From Akkermansiaceae bacterium (GTDB lineage: Bacteria > Verrucomicrobiota > Verrucomicrobiia > Verrucomicrobiales > Akkermansiaceae), in contig JAPKCM010000033.1 in NCBI GenBank assembly GCA_028822935.1, forward strand, positions 1-51,945: a stretch of DNA of 51,945 nt, given 5' to 3'. The position numbers were made by a program, and so were the translations under genes. The notes under the pieces were generated by a model. That model ran no database searches. It was not told where the DNA came from and worked only from the letters and a program-made list of their open reading frames with translations. This document shows positions 24,915 through 37,244 of the stretch, one piece after another. Each line of letters starts with the position of its first letter. Position 1 is the stretch's first letter.

Positions 24915-26576
24915 CTAACGTAAGAACTCAAAGGCAATCGCCTCGCGGTCATTTCTCACCAATAAAATCCGCCCCGCCAGCACCGGGTTATTCCACGTCC
25001 GATGCTCCAGCGCATCAAACTCCCCCACAACCTTCTCCTCCTCCGGACTGATCTCCACAATGGAAATTCCCCCGTTCTCAGTCTGCACGATCATGTGATC
25101 TCCGACCCCAAGCAGCTGCCCATGTCCAAAATTACTCCCCCGCCACCTCAGGCTCCCATCCTTTAGATTAAGACACACCAGACGTCCCTCATTCAGCCCA
25201 TAGACGTTGCCGTCCTTCACCACCATATTGGCAAACTTCGCCTTCAGCTTCCGCGAGTGCCACATCTCTTCCGCTCCGAATCCCTCGCCCTCAGCCATGG
25301 GCGTGATCTTAATCCGATGAGTCCCGTAGCCATACCCGCTACTAGTAATCACGGTGTCATCCACGATCAAGGGTGACGCACAATTCCCCTGCGGATTCCC
25401 AATCGGAAACGACCACAAAATTTCGCCGCTCTCGATCTCATAACCATCGACCGACTTCTGCTGTATCGCCACGATCTGACGCTTTCCAGCCAAAGTCGCC
25501 ACAACCGGCGAGGCATAAGACGAGCTGTAATCCCCAGCCCTCCAGACCAACTCGCCATTTAAAATATTAAAGGCCGCCAAGTTTTTCTCCGCCTCTTTCC
25601 CCAAGGTTACGATCACCTTCCCGTCCACCACCAGCGGACTACAACTCTTCGCCCAAGTCGGCACCTGCTGCCCCACCTCAACCAGAACGTCTTTCCCCCA
25701 AATCATCTCACCCGTGCGCGCATCAAGACAATTCAAAATCCCGGTCGCCCCGTAGGAAAACACTTTTCCATCCACCACCGTCGGAGTCGACCGCGGCCCA
25801 TCATCGCCCATCGACTCTTCAAAGCGCACATCCTCCCCATGCACCCAGACCACATCTCCGGTCCTGAGTTCATAACAAATCGTCGTCTCCTGCTCCCCCC
25901 GCTGTTCCAGCGTATAAGCAAAGCCACCCGCCACTGAAAACGCCGCCCACCCCTCACCAATCTGCTTCCGCCAAAGCTCCTTCGGCTTGGAATTAGACCA
26001 GCCCTCTGGTAGGAGCGCCCCCGATACCCAGTTTTTCATCTCAGCTCCCAGAAAGCGTGCAAAGTGCTCCGCCCCTTCTGTCGAAATCAAGGTCCCTTCC
26101 TTAGCAACCGTCCCAGTCACCTCAGGCATTGCCTTCGCAGACTCCTTCGTCCACCGCCACGAAAACTGCGGGAAAAAACTCCCCGTGTGCCCATCCATCT
26201 TCACCAACCCAAGTAAGGCCAGCATCACCGCCGCCCCAATCAAGCGAACTTTCCACCGAAGCCCACTCAGCAAGAGCAACCAGATCAAGGCCACTACAAA
26301 AACAAGGAGCACTAGAAGCAAATCAACTGCCCCTCCCGCCCCCTTTTCTTCGATCCAGGGCACCATTTTCAACCCACCCCAAAGCAGCACCAAAACCCCT
26401 TCAATCCACACCAAAAGCTTCCACCTCGGCCGCTGCTTCATATCTGAACCGATCTGCGCAAATTCATCCATATCGAAAGCTACAATCAAATCCCGAACCC
26501 TCAAGCTCTCATCTGCCCTCAAAAACCAGATCAACTCCGATACCTCCAAGGTCTCAAGTTGAGCTCGAAGCCTCAT
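24915..26576 (-). CDS. Membrane-anchored PQQ-like beta-propeller protein
   Basis: A 553-residue protein. Three hydrophobic helices lie near residues 53-70, 82-100 and 108-125. A periplasmic PQQ-like/BamB-type eight-bladed propeller (about residues 200-553) follows, with repeated blade motifs such as 'GEMIWGKDVLV', 'GELVWRAGDYSSSYASPVV', 'GEILWSFPIG' and 'GSLRWRGSNFGHGQLL'. Related Verrucomicrobia/Planctomycete proteins are usually annotated as outer-membrane assembly factor BamB family, but no dehydrogenase residues can be assigned. The ATG at 26576 is used; Met46 (26441) is an alternative start just before the first helix. It follows the glycosyltransferase gene by 34 bp. Confidence 0.85.
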   Translation of the reverse strand: MRLRAQLETLEVSELIWFLRADESLRVRDLIVAFDMDEFAQIGSDMKQRPRWKLLVWIEGVLVLLWGGLKMVPWIEEKGAGGAVDLLLVLLVFVVALIWLLLLSGLRWKVRLIGAAVMLALLGLVKMDGHTGSFFPQFSWRWTKESAKAMPEVTGTVAKEGTLISTEGAEHFARFLGAEMKNWVSGALLPEGWSNSKPKELWRKQIGEGWAAFSVAGGFAYTLEQRGEQETTICYELRTGDVVWVHGEDVRFEESMGDDGPRSTPTVVDGKVFSYGATGILNCLDARTGEMIWGKDVLVEVGQQVPTWAKSCSPLVVDGKVIVTLGKEAEKNLAAFNILNGELVWRAGDYSSSYASPVVATLAGKRQIVAIQQKSVDGYEIESGEILWSFPIGNPQGNCASPLIVDDTVITSSGYGYGTHRIKITPMAEGEGFGAEEMWHSRKLKAKFANMVVKDGNVYGLNEGRLVCLNLKDGSLRWRGSNFGHGQLLGVGDHMIVQTENGGISIVEISPEEEKVVGEFDALEHRTWNNPVLAGRILLVRNDREAIAFEFLR

Positions 26577-26610
26577 ACCTTCTTCATATAATCGAAGGCG
26601 ACTCTATCAT

Positions 26611-27321
26611 TCAGCGCCCCGGTTCATACCAATATTCATCACCCGCTGCCTGATCTCTTCCGCTAAATGCGCGGGTAATAAAATCCGCATCCTTCACCAG
26701 ATGCCAATCACCAAACGAATCAAACTTCCGACACGACGTCGTCAGCGCACTGCGCAAAAGGGCCCCAAATTTCTGATCCCGATGCTGCCCCAGTTTTTTC
26801 AAACGCACTGCAAAATCGACATCCTCAATCGTGACAAACTCCGGATTAAAACCCCCAATTGCCTCGCAAGCCTCCCGCGTTGTCCAAAAAGTCCCGAAGC
26901 TCACGCGATACTTCGCGAGATATAACGCCGCCACAAAGCCCGTCGCCAAGATCCCCAACGACCAGCGCTCCGGATACACCATCGCCCCTCCCCCCACATA
27001 GCGACCCGTCGCCAGCTTCTCAACCACATCAACAAAGGAGCAGGGGTGAAAACGACTATCCGCATCCACCGTCATCACGATCTCTCCCGTCGCCACCGCT
27101 AGACCAGCATTCCGAATCATCGCCAGGTTCTTGGCTTCTTCCCTCGCAATTACCGCCCCATGCACGCGCGCAATTTCCTCCGTCCCATCGGTGCAGCGAT
27201 TCAAAACCACGACAACTTCAACCTCCCCGCCCCACTTCTTCTGCGCGACATCGATGCACGAAAGGCAACCCGGAAGAAACTCCTCCTCGTTGTGCGCAGG
27301 GATGATGACCGATAGTTTGAT
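26611..27321 (-). CDS. Family 2 glycosyltransferase with no canonical start codon
   Basis: GT-A fold glycosyltransferase, about 236 aa. The N-terminal core 'KLSVIIPAHNEEEFLPGCL' is in frame with 'VVVVLNRCTDGTEEIA', the metal/nucleotide motif 'VMTVDADSRF' and 'GGFNPEFVTIEDVDFAVRL'. An in-frame stop (TAG) lies two codons before the core, and no ATG, GTG or TTG occurs between that stop and the core. An ATC at 27321 would be the first possible start. The first normal start, GTG at 27210, would delete the nucleotide-binding strand. Either a rare start is used, or a 1-base indel separates it from the upstream frame. It is probably co-transcribed with the PQQ-repeat gene. Confidence 0.75.
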   Translation of the reverse strand: MKLSVIIPAHNEEEFLPGCLSCIDVAQKKWGGEVEVVVVLNRCTDGTEEIARVHGAVIAREEAKNLAMIRNAGLAVATGEIVMTVDADSRFHPCSFVDVVEKLATGRYVGGGAMVYPERWSLGILATGFVAALYLAKYRVSFGTFWTTREACEAIGGFNPEFVTIEDVDFAVRLKKLGQHRDQKFGALLRSALTTSCRKFDSFGDWHLVKDADFITRAFSGRDQAAGDEYWYEPGR

Positions 27322-27487
27322 TCCCTAATCTGCCTTCGATCCCGATCGGATTCAACAAGAGTGTTCAAAATCAAGCGGGCTTTTCCCATCAACGATGACG
27401 ACAAACATCTCCATATGCCCGCGACCCAAAAGCGCGGCGTTGCTGGTAGAGGTTGCCACGCTCCCCCCGCTGAGTTAAGCCCCTCGA

Positions 27488-28342
27488 ATGATTCGTGAAA
27501 TAGTAGTGCATCCCGGTGGCGCGCATAAGGATGACTTCCTCGCCTGCGCCCTCCTCATCGCCAAATATCCCGTCACCATTTCCCGACGGGAACCCACCGA
27601 AGCCGACCTCGCCGACTCGCAAGTCTGTGTCGTCGATGTCGGAGGCGACTGGAATGAGGACCTAATGAACTTCGATCACCACCAGTTTCCCCGCGACTCC
27701 GAACCCCTCTGCGCCATCAGCTTGGTGCTGAAACATTTCAGCCTCTACGAGGACGCACAAAAATTCTGCGACTGGCTCGAAGTCGCCGAGTGGTTCGATA
27801 CCCGCGGCCCTGTCGATACCGGCAAGTGGCTCGGCGTCGAGCGAGAGACCCTCTCCAAGCTCAACTCGCCCGTCGACATCACTCTTCTCCGCCGCTTTGC
27901 CTCCTCCACCGAGCACAACGCCGGACAACCCATCTGGGAAGTCATGCAAATGGTCGGCGAAGACCTCCACAAATACCTTACCGGCATGAAGTCCAAGCTC
28001 AAAGAAGTCGGCCGCCTCGCCGAATGGTGGGATATGGGTTTTGGCAAAAAAGCCCTCTTCATGCCACGCATCGAGCCCCTCAGCGATGACGCCTCATCCG
28101 GCATGGGCCGCTTTGTTAACGACAGCGAATTCTCCGAAGAAACTGTCGCCCTCGTCTATCCCGACCGCCGTGGCTCCGGCTACGGCATGTCCCGTTTCAA
28201 CGACGACAAGCGCCTCGAATTCGTCCGCGTTGGCGACGAAGACGATGTCCACTTCGCTCACGCCAAAGGCTTCATCGCAAAAACTTCCGCCACCGACAAA
28301 GCCCGCCTCAAGGAACTCATCGAGCAATCCTGGATCGGCTAG
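27488..28342 (+). CDS. MYG1/UPF0160-family metal-dependent hydrolase
   Basis: A 284-residue member of the MYG1 family, related to DHH phosphoesterases. 'VVHPGGAHKDDFLACALL' near the N-terminus matches the family T-H-x-G-x-x-H-x-D-D metal site, 'VCVVDVGG' and 'NFDHHQFPRD' supply further ligands, and 'ALVYPDRRGSGYGMSRF' and 'FAHAKGFIAKT' fit the C-terminal part. Eukaryotic MYG1 is reported as a 3'-5' RNA exonuclease; the bacterial function is not established. The 3' end overlaps the convergent small membrane protein gene by 4 bp. Confidence 0.85.
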   Translation: MIREIVVHPGGAHKDDFLACALLIAKYPVTISRREPTEADLADSQVCVVDVGGDWNEDLMNFDHHQFPRDSEPLCAISLVLKHFSLYEDAQKFCDWLEVAEWFDTRGPVDTGKWLGVERETLSKLNSPVDITLLRRFASSTEHNAGQPIWEVMQMVGEDLHKYLTGMKSKLKEVGRLAEWWDMGFGKKALFMPRIEPLSDDASSGMGRFVNDSEFSEETVALVYPDRRGSGYGMSRFNDDKRLEFVRVGDEDDVHFAHAKGFIAKTSATDKARLKELIEQSWIG

Positions 28343-28641
28343 AGTAGCTCGATCACCTTCAAGAGGAAGACTAGTCCAACACTCCACCAGATCCCCAGTG
28401 ACCATCTGCTGAACTTCAGCGTGCACTCGTTAACCAACTGCGTGATCACCACGAGAAGATGGACGGACATGAATACCATCACACTGACGAGCATCATCAT
28501 TTCTGATCTTGGAATAGCGACGAAGTCCGAAAAGTAAGTTCCTAGAGTCGAGATCCCGGTCATCAGGGAAAACATCAAGGTGACCCAACTCAAAATCTCG
28601 ATCTCGTGGCCCTTCAACTTCGGCTTCCTTGTGAATTCCAT
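28339..28641 (-). CDS. Small membrane protein, unknown
   Basis: Not recognised. From the ATG at 28641 it is 100 residues with a short charged start ('MEFTRKPKLKGHEIE') and three hydrophobic segments (about residues 17-37, 46-66, 80-97). An upstream ATG at 28728 would add 29 Arg/Gly-rich residues and cannot be excluded. It converges on the MYG1-like gene with a 4-bp overlap of stop regions. It may be a genuine small membrane protein, but there is no family evidence. Confidence 0.5.
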   Translation of the reverse strand: MEFTRKPKLKGHEIEILSWVTLMFSLMTGISTLGTYFSDFVAIPRSEMMMLVSVMVFMSVHLLVVITQLVNECTLKFSRWSLGIWWSVGLVFLLKVIELL

Positions 28642-31519
<2,878 letters not shown>

Positions 31520-31686
31520 GGCCCCAACCGAGGCGACCCTTGCGTAGCCCAGGGCATCACCCTAGATCCAATCCAGCAAAGCCAAAACAGGCAAGCCTTC
31601 GGCGACGATTCAAATAACCGCGGCCCACTGCCTGCTATTCGAACCCCGACGCCGCCGAACGGCCTGTCAGCATGCGCGCTTAAAAC

Positions 31687-33528
31687 CTACTTCATCAGCG
31701 ACCCAAGTAGATCATTCATCCCCGCCGCAACTCCTGCGGGATTCTTCACCAACCCCGCCGCAAGCAGCGCATTATCCGCAAGCTGATTGGCAACCTTCGC
31801 GGCCACCTCTTCATTCTCGTCCTTCAGCGCAAAAAGTTTCGCGACCAATTCATGATTGGGATTAAATTCCAAACGCGCTTTCTGCTCCGGCGCATTTTCG
31901 CCCATCGCTTCCATCATCGCACGGATCTGTCCACTCGGTGCATCCTGCGATTGCAGAGCCACCACCGGGTGTGAAACGAGGCGCTTACCAAGCTCCACTT
32001 TTTCCACCTTGTCACCAAGCGTCGTGGTGAGCCATTCGACAAGACTGTTCCCATCCTCCTCGCTCAACTTTGATTCACTCTCAGCAAGATCATCGAGTTC
32101 GATCTCCGCGCGATCCGCACTGACAAGTTTCTTCCCCTTGAACTCACGAAGCGTCTCCATGATGTAGTCATCAATGGAGTCAGTGAAGAGAGCGACCTCG
32201 ATTCCCCGCTTTTGGAAAGCCTCCAAGTAAGGACCCGCTGCCATCGCATCACGATCAAGTCCCACGAGGTAGTAAATTTCTTCCTGTCCTTCCTTCGCTC
32301 GTGTGAGGTAGTCCGCCAACGATGTTTTTTCACCCTTGTCCAGCATGCTGGATTCGAAACGAAGTAGTCCTCCCAACGCCTCGTGATGCTCGGGAGCAGT
32401 CGCAATCCCCTCTTTCAAAAAGCGGCCAAAGCGCTCGAAGAATTCCTGATACTTTTCAGGGGCATTCTTCGCCTGACTCGCAAGGTGCTTAAGGAAGCGC
32501 TTCGTCAAAAGACGGTTCAACTTCTGCACCAAGGCGCTGTCCTGCATCGTCTCACGCGAGATGTTCAACGGAAGATCCTCGGAATCAACCACGCCTCGGA
32601 GGAAGCGCAACCACTCGGGAAGGAGTCCCTGCGGTTCGGAATCGATCAGCACCTTTCGGCAGTAGAGCGAAACACCAGGCTTCATCTGCCCCATGCCAAA
32701 GCGCTCGTGGTTTTCATCCGGCGAAAAGAGGAGCGCATTGAGATTCAGCGGAGCATCCGTGCTAAAGTGGAGCGTGTGACGTGGCTCATCAGCAGCGTGA
32801 GCGCAGTACTGATAGAACTCTTTATACTCCTCTTCGCTAATTTCCTTCTTCGACTTCAGCCAGATTGCATCGACCGTGTTGACGCGCTCACCATTAAGAT
32901 TAAGGGGAAAGGAAACGAAGCGGGAATACTGCTCGATGACATTCTTGATGGTGGCCTCCGTGGCAAACTCCTTTGAGTCCTCCTTGAGATATACCACGAT
33001 CTTCGCGCCACGCTGTTGCCCCTCGGACTCGTAAATACTGTAGCCGCTCTGCCCGTCACTCTCCCACTTAAGGTGCTCGGCCTCGGCATCCCACGAATGG
33101 GTGTAAACCTCGACTTTTTCCGCAGCCATAAAGACCGAGTAAAACCCAACCCCGAACTGACCAATCACAGAAGCATTGGTATCGCCCTTTTCCTTGAGTG
33201 CCTCGAGAAACTCCTTGGAACCAGATCGAGCAATCGTGCCGAGGTTGTCCGTAAGCTCCTGACGATTCATTCCGATTCCATGATCGGAAAAAGTGATCGT
33301 GTTCGCTTCCTCATCGGTCGTAATATTGATTTCCAACGGTAGATCTCCTTCGAAGACGCTGTTCTCAGTCAGTTGCTTGAGGCGCAATTTCTCGAGTGAG
33401 TCAGAAGCATTCGAGATCAGCTCGCGCACGAAAATCTCTTTATCGGTATAAAGAGAGTGGATGACGATATCGAGAAGTTGACGGACTTCGGCCTGGAAGG
33501 TCTGTGTTTGGGGCTGTGAATCGCTCAT
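31687..33528 (-). CDS. htpG: Molecular chaperone HtpG (Hsp90)
   Basis: Cytosolic Hsp90 homologue, 613 aa from the ATG at 33528. GHKL ATPase motifs are clear: 'ELISNASDSLEKLRL' (Glu and Asn of motif I), 'ITFSDHGIGMNRQEL' and 'VIGQFGVGFYSVFM'. The middle domain carries 'NISRETMQDSALVQKL' with the catalytic-loop Arg, and the C-terminal dimerisation domain ends 'GMNDLLGSLMK'. A longer frame begins at 33549, but the Met before SDSQPQ is the usual start. A promoter match lies 20 bases upstream of this start. It is divergent from korA. Confidence 0.97.
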   Translation of the reverse strand: MSDSQPQTQTFQAEVRQLLDIVIHSLYTDKEIFVRELISNASDSLEKLRLKQLTENSVFEGDLPLEINITTDEEANTITFSDHGIGMNRQELTDNLGTIARSGSKEFLEALKEKGDTNASVIGQFGVGFYSVFMAAEKVEVYTHSWDAEAEHLKWESDGQSGYSIYESEGQQRGAKIVVYLKEDSKEFATEATIKNVIEQYSRFVSFPLNLNGERVNTVDAIWLKSKKEISEEEYKEFYQYCAHAADEPRHTLHFSTDAPLNLNALLFSPDENHERFGMGQMKPGVSLYCRKVLIDSEPQGLLPEWLRFLRGVVDSEDLPLNISRETMQDSALVQKLNRLLTKRFLKHLASQAKNAPEKYQEFFERFGRFLKEGIATAPEHHEALGGLLRFESSMLDKGEKTSLADYLTRAKEGQEEIYYLVGLDRDAMAAGPYLEAFQKRGIEVALFTDSIDDYIMETLREFKGKKLVSADRAEIELDDLAESESKLSEEDGNSLVEWLTTTLGDKVEKVELGKRLVSHPVVALQSQDAPSGQIRAMMEAMGENAPEQKARLEFNPNHELVAKLFALKDENEEVAAKVANQLADNALLAAGLVKNPAGVAAGMNDLLGSLMK

Positions 33529-33547
33529 AATCTTAATTTGTTGGCGC

Positions 33548-33575
33548 AAAGTAGCGATGAATTGAATCCTGTCAA
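33548..33575 (-). promoter_or_regulatory. Predicted sigma70-type promoter of htpG
   Basis: On the minus strand a perfect TTGACA (33575-33570) is followed by a 16-base spacer and TACTTT (33553-33548), about 20 bases before the htpG ATG at 33528. The -10 keeps only the key T, A and final T. No CIRCE-type inverted repeat was seen. Confidence 0.5.
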
Positions 33576-33696
33576 CGGCGAGGAGAAATGGGCCCCAATA
33601 TCACTAAAAACGACTTCTGTTCATCGTTTACCTGAAAAACATTAATTTTTCACCTCTCTAGCGACCTTTGTCCTTTAGAAAATTGCCGAGGGTGGT

Positions 33697-35523
33697 ATGT
33701 CCCGCTTGAAATTTAATAAATCGCGCTCACCTATGTCGCAATCGACCGCACACGCACCTACGGACTCACCCTCCTCCGCCCTTCGTAACGCCGTTATTCG
33801 CCTCGCTGGAGATTCCCAAGACGGGATCCAGTCGGTCGGCGCATTCCTTGGCCAACTTGCTGGCTCCACGGCCCAGGAAGTCATGACCTACATGACGATC
33901 CCCTCCACCATTTCCGGTGGTCCATCAATCTTCCAGGTCCACCTCGGATCAGGCGATGTTCTTCATCCCGGAGACGAAGCCGACACCCTTGTTGCTTTCT
34001 ACCAGCACTCTTATGACAACCACCTGAAGACCGTCAAAGATGGCGGCATCTGTTTCTACGACAGCGATCAGGTCGAGGAAGTCAAAGAAGAGCGCGGCAT
34101 CATCCACATCGGAGTTCCTTTCACCTCGGCCACTATCGAAGCAATCGGCGGCACCACCAAATCCCGCGGTAAAAACATTTTCGTCTTAGGTCTGCTCTGC
34201 GCTGTCTACCAACTCGACCGCGTGCGCATGTCGGAGATCATTGCCGGTAAATTCGGCAAAAAATCAGAAGATATTCTCCGCAATGCCATGCTCGCATTTG
34301 ATGCCGGCTACGCCTGGCCCGTCCATGACATCGAGCACATGCCGATGGCTCCTGGCGAAAACGAAGGAGACAAAAGGCTTTCCACCGACGGCAACACCAT
34401 GTTGTCCCTTGGCCTCATTGCAGGGGGCGTGCGCTTCGGCGCCGGTTATCCCATCACTCCTTGGACAACCATCATGGAGTTCCTCCGCTCCGAACTTCCG
34501 AAATACAACGGCATGTTCATCCAATGCGAAGACGAACTCGCCGCGGTCTCCCTCGCCATTGGCGCCTCCTTCTCCGGTCATCTCGCGATCACCGGATCAT
34601 CGGGTCCCGGTCTCTCACTCAAATCCGAAGCCATCGGTTACGCCTGCATGGCAGAAATGCCTCTCATCGTAGTGAACATTCAGCGCGGTGGCCCCTCGAC
34701 CGGACTTCCGACCTCAGTCGAGCAGTCCGACCTCTTGCAAGCAATCTACGGTTCACACGGTGACGCTCCTCGCGTCGTCATCGCCCCCAAGAATGTCGAA
34801 GACTGCTTCTATACCGCCATCGAAGCCTGCCGGATCGCGAAAGAATATTCCACGCCCGTTCTGATCCTCTCGGACCAAGCGATCGCGACGCGCCTTGAAG
34901 CCTTCCAAGAGCCCGATCTCAGCAAACACTGGCGCGAACCCACTCTCGATCTCTCCGAGCGCGGTGCAGACTTTAAGCCATACCCACTCGATAAGATCAC
35001 CAAGCACTCTCCTCCCGGAGCTCGCTCTTCCGAAGGAAAGTATCCTGTCGTCACCGGTCTCGAGCACGACGAATGGGGCCATCCTTCCGGCAACCCGGAG
35101 AACCACGAAAAGATGACCGCCAAACGGCGCAACAAGCTTCTCAAACTCGCCGAGAGCTACGGCCCAACCGAAATCTATGGGGAAGAGTCAGGCTCACTCC
35201 TCTTCGTCGGCTGGGGTTCGACCTACGGCCCGATCAAAGAAGCAACCGACCGCATGAATTCCGAAGGTCAAAAAGTGGGCTCCGTGCATCTCCGCCACGT
35301 CCATCCTCTTCCGGGCGATCTTGCCGAAATATTTGACCGTTACGACCACGTCCTCGTCCCCGAGATGAACGACTCCGGCATGTATGGCTACGGCCAGCTT
35401 GCCACCCTCCTCCGCGCTCAAACTTGCAACGCGAAGATTCAATCTACCAACAAGGTCCAGGGCATCAGCTTCCGCGTCCTTGAACTCGTCACCGCCGCCG
35501 AGAAGTTGATCGCTAACAAATAA
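33697..35523 (+). CDS. korA: 2-oxoacid:ferredoxin oxidoreductase, fused gamma-alpha subunit
   Basis: A 608-residue KorA-type subunit. The N-terminal gamma domain (about residues 28-200, 'AGDSQDGIQSVGAFLGQLA') is fused to the alpha/pyrimidine-binding domain (about 230-600) with 'LIAGGVRFGAGYPITPWTTIMEFL', 'SGPGLSLKSEAIGYACMAEMP' and 'VNIQRGGPSTGLPTSVEQSDLL'. With KorB it oxidises 2-oxoglutarate (or a related 2-oxoacid) to the acyl-CoA with ferredoxin as acceptor, as in anaerobic or microaerobic TCA variants. An AGGG sequence 4 bases before the ATG at 33697 supports this start. A Met 12 codons later is possible. korB follows after 12 bp. Confidence 0.92.
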   Translation: MSRLKFNKSRSPMSQSTAHAPTDSPSSALRNAVIRLAGDSQDGIQSVGAFLGQLAGSTAQEVMTYMTIPSTISGGPSIFQVHLGSGDVLHPGDEADTLVAFYQHSYDNHLKTVKDGGICFYDSDQVEEVKEERGIIHIGVPFTSATIEAIGGTTKSRGKNIFVLGLLCAVYQLDRVRMSEIIAGKFGKKSEDILRNAMLAFDAGYAWPVHDIEHMPMAPGENEGDKRLSTDGNTMLSLGLIAGGVRFGAGYPITPWTTIMEFLRSELPKYNGMFIQCEDELAAVSLAIGASFSGHLAITGSSGPGLSLKSEAIGYACMAEMPLIVVNIQRGGPSTGLPTSVEQSDLLQAIYGSHGDAPRVVIAPKNVEDCFYTAIEACRIAKEYSTPVLILSDQAIATRLEAFQEPDLSKHWREPTLDLSERGADFKPYPLDKITKHSPPGARSSEGKYPVVTGLEHDEWGHPSGNPENHEKMTAKRRNKLLKLAESYGPTEIYGEESGSLLFVGWGSTYGPIKEATDRMNSEGQKVGSVHLRHVHPLPGDLAEIFDRYDHVLVPEMNDSGMYGYGQLATLLRAQTCNAKIQSTNKVQGISFRVLELVTAAEKLIANK

Positions 35524-35535
35524 CCCTTTTAAAAA

Positions 35536-36435
35536 ATGTCTGATACCATCTCTGCCGCTCCTGCTGAAAAGCTCACCAAGAAGCAACTCAAAGCCGATCA
35601 CCCTACTTGGTGTCCCGCTTGTGGTGACTTCGCCGTCCTTGCTTCCTTTTTCAACGTCGTGCAAAAGCTCGGCATTCCTCACGAAAAAATCTGCGTGGTC
35701 GCCGGAATCGGTTGCTCTTCTCGATTCCCCTACTTCGTGAACGCCCACGGCATTCACTTTATCCACGGTCGGGCCCTTCCACTCGCCACCGGAATCTCTC
35801 TTTCACGCCCCGATCTCCACGTCTTCGTTTTCGGAGGCGACGGCGACGGCTTCTCCATCGGCGGAAACCATCTGAACCACGCGGCACGCAAGAACGTCAA
35901 CCTCTCTTATGTCGTCATGGACAATTTCGTCTATGGCCTCACCAAGAACCAGACTTCTCCCACCACCCCTCTCGGACGAAAGTCCAAGACGGACCCCCGT
36001 GGAGCGATTGACCGTCCCATCAACCCGATGGCTCAACTTGTTGCTAGTGGGGCCACCTTCATCGCCCGCACCCATGCTGCACAGGTGAAGCACATGAACG
36101 CAATGTTCGAACGGGCCATCCTCCACCCCGGCTTCGCTGTCGTGGAAACTCTCTCTGAGTGCACCATGTTCTTCCCGGGAGCCTTCGATGATGGCAATCC
36201 ACGTAAAGGTGGTGTCTTCGATCTCGTGAACGAAGAGGAGCAAGAAATGGAAAGCACTTCTGCCGCTATGGAACTCAGCCAGGATTTAAGCCCCGGAAAA
36301 TTCGGCGTCTACTACGAGACGAAACGAGATACCAAAAACGATCTCGAACGGGCTTGGTTGACCGATGCTCAGAAGACCGTCGCAGGAATGAGCGAGCAAG
36401 ATATCTTGCGCCAACGTTTCGCCTCCATGCGATAG
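35536..36435 (+). CDS. korB: 2-oxoacid:ferredoxin oxidoreductase, beta subunit
   Basis: TPP-binding beta subunit, 299 aa. 'HPTWCPACGDFAVL' and 'VVAGIGCSSRFPYF' carry cysteines expected to ligate the [4Fe-4S] cluster. 'FVFGGDGDGFSIGGNHLNHAAR' through 'MDNFVYGLTKNQTSPTT' is the TPP/Mg site. 'GRALPLATGISLSRPDLHV' is the conserved KorB stretch before it. It forms a two-gene operon with korA and is followed by a strong terminator. No ferredoxin gene is adjacent, so the electron acceptor is encoded elsewhere. Substrate preference (2-oxoglutarate versus branched or pyruvate) is inferred from similarity only. Confidence 0.94.
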   Translation: MSDTISAAPAEKLTKKQLKADHPTWCPACGDFAVLASFFNVVQKLGIPHEKICVVAGIGCSSRFPYFVNAHGIHFIHGRALPLATGISLSRPDLHVFVFGGDGDGFSIGGNHLNHAARKNVNLSYVVMDNFVYGLTKNQTSPTTPLGRKSKTDPRGAIDRPINPMAQLVASGATFIARTHAAQVKHMNAMFERAILHPGFAVVETLSECTMFFPGAFDDGNPRKGGVFDLVNEEEQEMESTSAAMELSQDLSPGKFGVYYETKRDTKNDLERAWLTDAQKTVAGMSEQDILRQRFASMR

Positions 36436-36460
36436 ATCCCCCTAAGATCTCAATCTCTCC

Positions 36461-36493
36461 AATGACCCTGCCGGTGCAGGCTCATTCTTTTTT
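36461..36493 (+). terminator. Rho-independent terminator after korB
   Basis: AATGACCCTGC and GCAGGCTCATT pair (one C-C mismatch) around CGGT, then CTTTTTT. It lies 26 bp after the korB stop. Confidence 0.9.
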
Positions 36494-36708
36494 ATCTCGC
36501 TTAGACGAAACGATGTCGATCCGCGGCGCTTAAAAGCTAGGACCGTCAAACAGCGAATCCTCTTTCTCCAGCCAAGAAAAAGATAGATACTATTTCCTTG
36601 ATCGCTATTTTAATTACCACAAAGAACTAGAGCAAGTCAACAATAGCCGAACCAATCTTGCTGAACTCCGATTTGACAAAGCTTCGTGCACAAGGAACCC
36701 TCTCAACC

Positions 36709-37224
36709 ATGAACTGGGACACTCAATTTCTCGATCTCTTCCGCCGCTGCCTCGCTCTTTATCAAGGAGGAAATACTGACTACCTGAGCTACTACAGCTC
36801 CGAGGATCTTTGCTTTCTTGAGAGTGTTGGATACAAGCTCCGTGAACTTTTTGACTTCGTCGAAGATTTTGCTGATGAAGGCGTTCCTAGCGAAGCCAGC
36901 GCACTCTTAATTGCCGCAGCCCGAAGAGACTACTTCATCAATGTCCAAGGAGGACAGAAAAGCGACAAGGAGATCACGCGCGACGAAATCCCCTCATTCG
37001 GAGAAGAAATTGGAGGATTTTCCTACTTGCCTCGAATCATTGCCAAAGGGGAAGCAAAGCTGAGAGGTGAACTCCATCCTGACCTCATGTTCAGCTGCGG
37101 CGGGGATCGTAAATTTCTCCAAGAAAACCAAATCCATGCCGCCGACTTCTTACGCCACCTTTGGTCGGCAAACGGCGACTACGAAAAGCTTGTCTCTTTC
37201 GTCAAAGAATCGACAGCACGGTAG
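36709..37224 (+). CDS. DUF5069-like protein
   Basis: A 171-residue protein of unknown function. The second half resembles DUF5069 proteins: 'SFGEEIGGFSYLPRIIAKGEAKLRG' followed by a short aromatic strand ('LMFSCGGDRKFLQ') and a helix before 'ANGDYEKLVSFV'. The first half is acidic and helical ('YYSSEDLCFLESVGYKL'). No signal peptide or membrane helix is present. The start at the ATG at 36709 was chosen over a TTG 51 bases upstream. The NUDIX gene begins 20 bp after the stop, so the two are probably co-transcribed. The DUF5069 link is moderate. Confidence 0.72.
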   Translation: MNWDTQFLDLFRRCLALYQGGNTDYLSYYSSEDLCFLESVGYKLRELFDFVEDFADEGVPSEASALLIAAARRDYFINVQGGQKSDKEITRDEIPSFGEEIGGFSYLPRIIAKGEAKLRGELHPDLMFSCGGDRKFLQENQIHAADFLRHLWSANGDYEKLVSFVKESTAR

Positions 37225-37244
37225 AGCCATGGCAGCCTTCCCCC

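Noticed and set aside
31560-31680. tRNA-like T-arm (GGTTCGAAT on the minus strand) downstream of htpG
   Set aside because: The flanking bases do not pair into a T stem and no acceptor or anticodon arms can be drawn.
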